Below are positions 55,222-61,166 of a stretch of DNA of 64,000 bases, piece after piece (the stretch's first letter is position 1; each line of letters opens with the position of its first letter). This stretch comes from Arcanobacterium phocae (GTDB lineage Bacteria; Actinomycetota; Actinomycetes; Actinomycetales; Actinomycetaceae). The notes under the pieces were generated by a model. That model worked only from the letters and a program-made list of their open reading frames with translations, did no database searches and was not told where the DNA came from. The DNA lies in contig NZ_LT629804.1 of assembly GCF_900105865.1 (NCBI RefSeq), positions 496,001 through 560,000 on the forward strand. The letters are read 5' to 3'. The translations under genes and the position numbers were made by a program.

Positions 55222-57396
55222 GTGACTTCTAAAACGTCATCGAAGAAAAAGTCAAAGCCACCACGCAAGCGTGGCTGGAATTATCCGCGTGCCGGGTTGG
55301 GACCAATCCGGCGATGGTTGCCGTCGTGGCGTTTCTTGTTCGGTAGCATCTTCACTTTGATTGCATTGGGGCTAGGTGCTTTTGCCGGGCTCTATATTGC
55401 GATTGACGTGCCTGAACCAGATGATTTCGCGCTCGCCCAAGCCACGAATGTGTACTACGGCGACGCCGAACAAAAGCTGGGTACGTTTGCTGAAGCAGAC
55501 CGGAAATCGGTAGAGCTAGAAGAAATTTCTGCAGATGTGCAACATGCAGTGATCGCCTCGGAAGATCGGCGTTTTTACGAAAACAGCGGTATCGATCCTA
55601 AGGGTATTTTGCGTGCTCTGTGGAACAACATTCAAGGGCGACCAACTCAGGGCGGTTCTACACTTACCCAGCAGTATGCAGAGCGATACTATACTGGCCA
55701 AAATTCGTCACTAACTGGGAAAGTTCGCGAAGCTATTTTGGCGATTAAAATTGATCGTAAACAGTCCAAAGATCAAATTTTGAACAACTATCTGAACACG
55801 ATTTATTTTGGACGTGGCGCATACGGTATCGAGTCGGCAGCTCAAAAGTATTTCGGAGTTGCTGCGAAAGATCTCACCCTGGGACAGTCTGCCTTGTTAG
55901 CTGCGGTTATCCCAGCACCATCTGCTTGGGATCCGGCTGTTGATCCGGAGACGTCGAAGCTCAAATTTGATCGCGTTTTACGACGCATGGTAGAAGATCA
56001 ATGGATCTCTCAAGAGCAGGCTAGCACTACTGAGTTTCCAGAAACGTTAGATCCAGCAACGGTGCAGTCAGATTTGAGTGGAACCAACGGTTATTTACTA
56101 CAAGAGGTTCGAAACGAATTAGTTGACGACGCCGGTTTTACAGAGGAACAAATTGATCGTGGCGGATATACGATTGTGACAACAATCGATCAAAATAAGC
56201 AGCAGGCCGCAGTTGATGCTGTCAATGCACTGCCACAGGACCGGCCGGATAATAACCACATTGGGTTAATGTCAGTAGATCCAGTAACTGGTGAAACTCT
56301 TGCGATGTATGGTGGCCGTGACTTTTCGGTACGTCAGCAAAACAGTGCTACACAAGATCGAGCACAAGCCGGATCTGTTTTTAAGATTTTTGGTGTGACT
56401 GCTGCGCTAAAGTCTGGGATGTCTCCGAACCAGACTTTCGCTTCACCGGCGTCCTACACAGTTCCCGGTACGGACTCTAAGTTCAGTAATTTCGGTAACG
56501 CTAGCTATGGGCCACTCAATCTGCGTGACATGGCTGCGTATTCGGTGAATACTGGGTTCATTCAACTGAACGAAAAAATCGGCCCGGCAGCTACTGCAAA
56601 AATGGCGGTCAACCTCGGTTTGCCAGAGAAACTTGTTGGGCTAGATAACAATGTAGGAAATATTCTAGGATCGGCTGCGCCAACGGCTAAAGAAATGTCG
56701 CGGGCATTATCTACGCTTGCTAACGGTGGAAAACGACTCAATGCAGTGCATATTGTGCGTGAGGTGAAAGACCCTGACGGCAACGTTATCTACCGAGGCG
56801 ATACGGCGTCGAAACAAGTCATATCTGCAGAAACTGCAACGTTGGCAGCGCACGTCCTCCAAGGTGGGATTGCTCCATATGGAACAGCTGCAAAACTCGC
56901 AGGACTGCAGCGGGAGATTGCTGCTAAGACTGGTACCTCAACTGGTCCTCGTTCCGCATGGGTCGCCACTTTCACACCTAATTTGGTGACGGTTGTGGAC
57001 ATGTATCAGGTTGGTGAAAATGGGAGTGAAGAAGATCTTGCTCCGTTCGGTGGAATCCGGCTTATTACCGGGTCTAGCTGGCCAACTGAGGTGGCATACA
57101 ACTATCTGAAAGTTGCATTCGAAGGAATGGAGAAAGTGAAATTCCCGAACGCACAGAAGATTATCGATACCAAGTTCCCTCGCCCGGTACCTCCAAAGGA
57201 AGAAAAAGAAGAAGAACCTAAACCTGAAAAACCCGCCGAAGAAGAGCAACCGGCTCCTGAAATAGTTCCGTCTCAGCCAGAAAATTCAGAAGGCGGTTCC
57301 GGAAATGGACCGTCGGATAACCCGTCACTTCCTGATGTACCTGGTGATGATTCTGGAATTCCGGTCCCAGAACCCCCGGGACAAGAAGAGCGGTAG
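55222..57396 (+). CDS. Class A penicillin-binding protein (glycosyltransferase/transpeptidase)
   Basis: A 724-residue bifunctional peptidoglycan synthase. A basic N-terminus and one membrane helix (about 38-62) lead to the GT51 domain with catalytic Glu114 in EDRRFYE and the GGSTLTQQ motif (144-151). The transpeptidase domain has Ser385-Lys388 (SVFK), SVN (441-443) and KTGTS (569-573). A proline/glutamate-rich tail without PASTA domains follows. It polymerises glycan strands and cross-links them outside the membrane. It starts at GTG, five bases after the AI-2E gene, and precedes the rpsF operon, as ponA does in other actinobacteria. Confidence 0.95.
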   Translation: MTSKTSSKKKSKPPRKRGWNYPRAGLGPIRRWLPSWRFLFGSIFTLIALGLGAFAGLYIAIDVPEPDDFALAQATNVYYGDAEQKLGTFAEADRKSVELEEISADVQHAVIASEDRRFYENSGIDPKGILRALWNNIQGRPTQGGSTLTQQYAERYYTGQNSSLTGKVREAILAIKIDRKQSKDQILNNYLNTIYFGRGAYGIESAAQKYFGVAAKDLTLGQSALLAAVIPAPSAWDPAVDPETSKLKFDRVLRRMVEDQWISQEQASTTEFPETLDPATVQSDLSGTNGYLLQEVRNELVDDAGFTEEQIDRGGYTIVTTIDQNKQQAAVDAVNALPQDRPDNNHIGLMSVDPVTGETLAMYGGRDFSVRQQNSATQDRAQAGSVFKIFGVTAALKSGMSPNQTFASPASYTVPGTDSKFSNFGNASYGPLNLRDMAAYSVNTGFIQLNEKIGPAATAKMAVNLGLPEKLVGLDNNVGNILGSAAPTAKEMSRALSTLANGGKRLNAVHIVREVKDPDGNVIYRGDTASKQVISAETATLAAHVLQGGIAPYGTAAKLAGLQREIAAKTGTSTGPRSAWVATFTPNLVTVVDMYQVGENGSEEDLAPFGGIRLITGSSWPTEVAYNYLKVAFEGMEKVKFPNAQKIIDTKFPRPVPPKEEKEEEPKPEKPAEEEQPAPEIVPSQPENSEGGSGNGPSDNPSLPDVPGDDSGIPVPEPPGQEER

Positions 57397-57410
57397 GACG
57401 TGACGAGAAT

Positions 57411-57446
57411 GATAGCGCTGTGTGGGGAAAACCGCACGGCGCTATC
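57411..57446 (+). terminator. Terminator after penicillin-binding protein gene
   Basis: GATAGCGC / GCGCTATC arms extend through TGTGTGG / CCGCACG with G-U pairs into a stem of about 15 base pairs around GGAAAA. A short T-rich stretch follows. Confidence 0.75.
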
Positions 57447-57473
57447 GTCATTATTCAGGTAGTCTTATATGTA

Positions 57474-57525
57474 GTGCGTCCAATGCGCACAGCATGACCC
57501 TCCTGTCATGGAAAGACCATGACCG
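57474..57525 (+). promoter_or_regulatory. rpsF leader with mutually exclusive hairpins
   Basis: GTCATG (57505-57510) can pair with CATGAC on either side, at 57493-57498 or at 57518-57523. The second pairing extends to a seven-base stem (GTCATGG / CCATGAC, loop AAAGA) followed by CCG, 28 bases before the rpsF start. A third stem, GTGCG / CGCAC, lies at 57474-57490. S6-S18 complexes autoregulate rpsF mRNA in several bacteria through leader structures with a CCG element. Confidence 0.45.
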
Positions 57526-57553
57526 TATATAGTCCAGAGGAGGTGGGTACAAC

Positions 57554-57859
57554 ATGCGTCAGTATGAGATGATGATCATTCTCGATCCTGAAAACGATGA
57601 GCGTACTCTCCAGGGAACCCTAGAGAAGTTGCTCGCCGTCGTCCCAGCAGAGGGCGGAATTCTCGATAAAGTAGACATCCTCGGTAAGCGCCGTCTTGCT
57701 TACTCGATTAACAAGAAGTCCGAAGGTATCTACGTAGTTGTCTACATGACGGCTACCTCGGCTACCGCTCAGGAACTTGACCGCCAGCTCGGCCTTAATG
57801 AGTCGATCATGCGCACCAAGCTTCTGCGCTACGAGCCAGCTACTGTTACCGAAGCCTGA
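57554..57859 (+). CDS. rpsF: 30S ribosomal protein S6
   Basis: A 101-residue bS6 protein starting [18 protein letters not shown]. The strong GGAGGTGG site upstream supports the start. It is the first gene of rpsF-ssb-rpsR-rplI. Confidence 0.98.
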   Translation: MRQYEMMIILDPENDERTLQGTLEKLLAVVPAEGGILDKVDILGKRRLAYSINKKSEGIYVVVYMTATSATAQELDRQLGLNESIMRTKLLRYEPATVTEA

Positions 57860-57877
57860 AAGAAACTGGAGTAAACC

Positions 57878-58408
57878 ATGGCTGGCGAACCGATTATCAC
57901 CGTCGTCGGAAATCTCACCGCAGATCCGGAACTCAAGTACGTTGGCTCGGGGACGCCGGTTGCCTCGTTTACCGTGGCATCTACTCCGCGTAACCTGAAC
58001 CGTCAAACTAACGAATGGGAAGATGGCGAAGCCATGTTCATTCGTTGCTCAGTGTGGCGTGAATATGCTGAGAACGTGACTGAATCGCTGTCTAAGGGCA
58101 TGCGTGTTGTGGTCACCGGAAAGCTTCAGGTGCGCAACTATCAGCGTCAAGATGGATCGCAAGGTACATCGATTGAGATGCAGGTAGATGAAGTAGGGCC
58201 ATCACTACGTTACGCTACTGCTCAAGTGACTCGTTCACAGGGTGGCGGTAACCGTGGTGGGTTTAATAACCAAGGTGGGTATAGCCAGGGAGGTGGCCAG
58301 CAACAAGGTCGCGCTTCCTACGATGCTCCGGCTGGCGGATCCGCTTATGATCCGTGGGGCCAAGCACCAGCTGGTGGTTCGTCGTTTGACGACGCGCCAC
58401 CGTTCTAA
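57878..58408 (+). CDS. ssb: Single-stranded DNA-binding protein
   Basis: A 176-residue SSB. An OB-fold domain (1-110: ITVVGNLTADPELKYV, FIRCSVWREYAENV) is followed by a glycine/glutamine-rich linker and the acidic interaction tip DDAPPF. It coats single-stranded DNA and recruits repair proteins. It is in the standard position between rpsF and rpsR. Confidence 0.98.
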   Translation: MAGEPIITVVGNLTADPELKYVGSGTPVASFTVASTPRNLNRQTNEWEDGEAMFIRCSVWREYAENVTESLSKGMRVVVTGKLQVRNYQRQDGSQGTSIEMQVDEVGPSLRYATAQVTRSQGGGNRGGFNNQGGYSQGGGQQQGRASYDAPAGGSAYDPWGQAPAGGSSFDDAPPF

Positions 58409-58468
58409 GACTTTTTGGAATAGCTCAACCCAACGGTGGGTTATTCAATCATCGAAAGAGGAATCACA

Positions 58469-58705
58469 ATGGCAAAGCCTGTATTGCGCAAGCCAAAGAA
58501 GAAGTCCAATCCGTTGAAGGCAGCCAAGGTTGCCAACATCGACTACAAGGACACCGCAACCCTACGCAAGTTCATCTCGGACCGCGGTAAGATCCGCTCC
58601 CGCCGAGTAACTGGTGTATCCGTTCAGGAGCAGCGTCAGATCGCCCGTGCAGTGAAGAACGCACGCGAAATGGCTCTTCTTCCTTACACGAGCTCCGCTC
58701 GCTGA
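58469..58705 (+). CDS. rpsR: 30S ribosomal protein S18 (cysteine-free form)
   Basis: A 78-residue bS18 ending in [14 protein letters not shown], with the [19 protein letters not shown] core. The zinc-binding cysteines found in C+ paralogues (a CxxC before IDYKD and a cysteine after RRVTG) are absent, so this is the zinc-independent form. The ATG at 58469 has AGAGG upstream; a longer frame was rejected. Confidence 0.96.
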   Translation: MAKPVLRKPKKKSNPLKAAKVANIDYKDTATLRKFISDRGKIRSRRVTGVSVQEQRQIARAVKNAREMALLPYTSSAR

Positions 58706-58726
58706 TCGAGAGAGGGAAGATAAAAT

Positions 58727-59173
58727 ATGAAGATTATCCTCACTCACGAAGTTGAGAAACTAGGCGAAGCCGGCGAAGTCGTTACCGTTAAGGACGGCTA
58801 CGCACGTAACTTCCTTCTCCCACGTGGCTACGCCACCGTGTGGACTAAGGGCGCTCAGCGTCAGATCGATCAGATCGCCGCATCACGCCGTAAGCGTGCA
58901 ACTGAGGACATCGAGCAGGCTCGTGAGATTCGCGAAGCTCTCGAAGCTAACGTTCTCACCATCACCAAGACCGCCGGTGCAAACGGTCGCTTATTCGGCG
59001 CTGTTTCCACTGCAGATGTTGCTGTAGTAGCATCCGAAGTTGCTGGTAAGCCAGTTGACCGTCGCTCGGTCAACCTGCACACCAACATCAAGTCTGTTGG
59101 TGAATACACCGGCCAGGTCAAGCTTCACGCAGACGTGGTTGCAAACATTAAGGTCAGCGTTATCGCTGAGTGA
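58727..59173 (+). CDS. rplI: 50S ribosomal protein L9
   Basis: A 148-residue bL9: N-terminal MKIILTHEVEKLGEAGEVV, the conserved DGYARNFLLPRGYA, a long connecting helix and a C-terminal domain. Last gene of the rpsF operon, followed by a strong terminator. Confidence 0.98.
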   Translation: MKIILTHEVEKLGEAGEVVTVKDGYARNFLLPRGYATVWTKGAQRQIDQIAASRRKRATEDIEQAREIREALEANVLTITKTAGANGRLFGAVSTADVAVVASEVAGKPVDRRSVNLHTNIKSVGEYTGQVKLHADVVANIKVSVIAE

Positions 59174-59195
59174 TGTCTTAAATACGACAACAAGA

Positions 59196-59225
59196 GTGCA
59201 GACCCTAGTTTTCTAGGGTCTGCAC
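59196..59225 (+). terminator. Terminator of the rpsF operon
   Basis: A perfect 13-base-pair stem (GTGCAGACCCTAG / CTAGGGTCTGCAC) with a TTTT loop is followed by CCTTATTT. Confidence 0.88.
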
Positions 59226-59324
59226 CCTTATTTCCGTGAATAAATTGCTTTGTTATGTTAATCATTACTTACAGAGTTTCTATTTTTGTCAACGTGTATG
59301 AAAATTAATGAGAATAAAACAATG

Positions 59325-59355
59325 GAAATAATTCTGTATTGATGAGAATTATTTC
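59325..59355. promoter_or_regulatory. Inverted repeat upstream of surface-protein gene
   Basis: An 11-base perfect inverted repeat, GAAATAATTCT / AGAATTATTTC (59325-59335 and 59345-59355, 9-base spacer), lies 33 bases before the surface-protein start. It is an operator or leader hairpin; AT-rich repeats like this can bind metal-responsive regulators, but no consensus fits. Confidence 0.45.
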
Positions 59356-59388
59356 TTTTGCACGTAACAAATGAAATTACGGAGAAAA

Positions 59389-60969
59389 ATGTCTAACCTT
59401 AAAATTAAATTTCAGTCGGCAGGGCGTGGTAGAAAAACAGCTGTCACTATTGCTGCTCTTTCTGTTCTAACAACAGGACTTGTTGTGAATAACCATGCTG
59501 TCACAGTAGCTAGTGCAGCCGATGCTAATCAAAGCGGTGCGGTAGCCGAAGTTAGCCGGCCGATGTGGGATGCCGTCGGATATGTCTTTCCGGGAGAGGC
59601 AGTCATATTTCCTAACCGTGGCGGAGTTGTTCCTGGTGACGTAGCGCCTGGCGCGGTGGCTTCGCCGTTCGGAGCTTCCATTAGTCGCGATGGAACAATA
59701 ATTGTCAGTGCCGATAATAACGCGCAACCTGGCAATAAGATCTCGATAGACATTCGTACAGGTAACGGTCTAGGGGACGTTGTTGGGAAAATCCAGGTAA
59801 TTGTCGCTAATGACAGTGATAAGGATGGTTATCGAGATCCAGAGGATCCAAAACAGCCCAAGGAAAACGAAGATAAATGCGAAAATACTCCTCATGACGC
59901 TGCGATTGATAAAAATGGTTGTACAGTAGCTCCACAGTTTGCTGAGAGTCAGTTTCCTGAGATCACCGGTACCAAGGGTACAGCTATTGATCCAGTACTA
60001 ATCTTCGTTGGCAATAGTGGAAAAGCAACTGATCTTGTTTGCGCAGGAGAAGGACTAGCTGGCCTTGAGATTGCATATGACAATGAATCGCATTGTCGTA
60101 TTTCTGGAACGCCGACCGAAGCACTCGATGGTATGTATAAGGTAACTGTTACCTCCAACCGAGTAGACGGCGATAAATCTGCCCACACGCCAGTGAGCAA
60201 GAGTGGCGGAAAAATTAAAATTACTTCGGAAAATGTAAATAAGCCGGCCCCGGCCCCAGCTCCAAAGCCTGCTCCTGAAGAGCCAAAGCCTGCTCCGGCT
60301 CCAAAGCCTCAGCCGCAGCCTCAGCCGGAACCTGCTCCGGAAAAGCCGCAACCTCAGCCAGAGAAGCCGGCTCCAGCCCCAGCTCCACAGCCTGCTCCTG
60401 AACAGCCTAAGCCGGAGAAGCCGGCTCCAGCCCCAGCTCCACAGCCAGAAGTTGCACCAGTTTCTCCTAAGTTCGTTGATCCACATGCAGACGATCCAGC
60501 CACCTGCAAAATCAAGCCATTTGCTACCGTGAAAGAACAAGCTGGCGTCATCTACACAGTCACTGTTAATGGTAAGGAAATCAAAGCAAATAACGAAGGT
60601 AAGTTCGTATACGGCTATGGTGAAACAATCGTCGTCAAGGCAGTCCCGGCAAAGGGAACTCAGTTTGCTAAGAACGCAAAAACTGAATGGACTTGGACAG
60701 CTCCTACACGTGAAGCACTTAAATGCTCCGTTCCATGGACAAAGCTAAATCCGGCAACTCCAATCAAACCGCAGCATGAGATGAACCAAAAAGAGGAGAA
60801 GTCTCAAAAAGCATCGAACTCGGATCGATCAATGGCTACCAAGACTCAAGCAACTAGTGAAAAGCCACAACTAGCAAAGACCGGTCTTGGAATGAGTGCT
60901 TTGATGTTGATTGGTCTTGGATCTGTCATTGTTGGTGCAGTGATGGTCCGACGTCGTCCACAAAACTGA
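59389..60969 (+). CDS. LAKTG-anchored proline-rich surface protein
   Basis: A 526-residue secreted protein of unknown function. After a signal peptide (cleavage near residue 45) come a beta-rich domain (about 50-145), a short calcium-binding-like TSP3 segment (DSDKDGYRDPEDP with paired cysteines), a putative Ig domain of the He_PIG type (ISGTPTEALDGMYKVTV), and a long proline/alanine/lysine/glutamate spacer (about 285-360). A cysteine-paired domain (365-455) and a LAKTG sorting signal with hydrophobic tail and RRR follow. It is probably covalently attached to the wall by a sortase. The ATG at 59389 follows GGAGAAAA; a slightly longer frame was rejected. It could be an adhesin. Confidence 0.85.
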   Translation: MSNLKIKFQSAGRGRKTAVTIAALSVLTTGLVVNNHAVTVASAADANQSGAVAEVSRPMWDAVGYVFPGEAVIFPNRGGVVPGDVAPGAVASPFGASISRDGTIIVSADNNAQPGNKISIDIRTGNGLGDVVGKIQVIVANDSDKDGYRDPEDPKQPKENEDKCENTPHDAAIDKNGCTVAPQFAESQFPEITGTKGTAIDPVLIFVGNSGKATDLVCAGEGLAGLEIAYDNESHCRISGTPTEALDGMYKVTVTSNRVDGDKSAHTPVSKSGGKIKITSENVNKPAPAPAPKPAPEEPKPAPAPKPQPQPQPEPAPEKPQPQPEKPAPAPAPQPAPEQPKPEKPAPAPAPQPEVAPVSPKFVDPHADDPATCKIKPFATVKEQAGVIYTVTVNGKEIKANNEGKFVYGYGETIVVKAVPAKGTQFAKNAKTEWTWTAPTREALKCSVPWTKLNPATPIKPQHEMNQKEEKSQKASNSDRSMATKTQATSEKPQLAKTGLGMSALMLIGLGSVIVGAVMVRRRPQN

Positions 60970-61003
60970 AACCCTAGTGATGTAAACTGAAAACATACGA
61001 AGC

Positions 61004-61043
61004 AAGAAGAGGGGCGATTGCGTGAAGCAGTCCCCCTCTTCTT
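61004..61043 (+). terminator. Terminator after surface-protein gene
   Basis: AAGAAGAGGGG / CCCCTCTTCTT (61004-61014 and 61033-61043), with further inner pairing (GATTGC / GCAGTC), forms a long stem. Confidence 0.8.
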
Positions 61044-61103
61044 CTACGTATAATGAAAAAATTTCATAGATTTTCGTACAAGAAAGAGCTATATTTTCCT
61101 TGA

Positions 61104-61119
61104 CTAAATCGTTTTAGTG
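61104..61119 (+). promoter_or_regulatory. LacI-type operator upstream of GH85 gene
   Basis: ACTAAATCGTTTTAGT, directly overlapping a TTGACT hexamer (61101-61106), lies 48 bases before the GH85 start. It matches the GH20-GH2 site at 25491-25506 in 13 of the 14 core bases and in the same orientation to the -35-like hexamer. Confidence 0.65.
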
Positions 61120-61166
61120 TGGTGTGCTTAACGTGAGCTTGATATTCAATGACGAAAGGATCAAGT

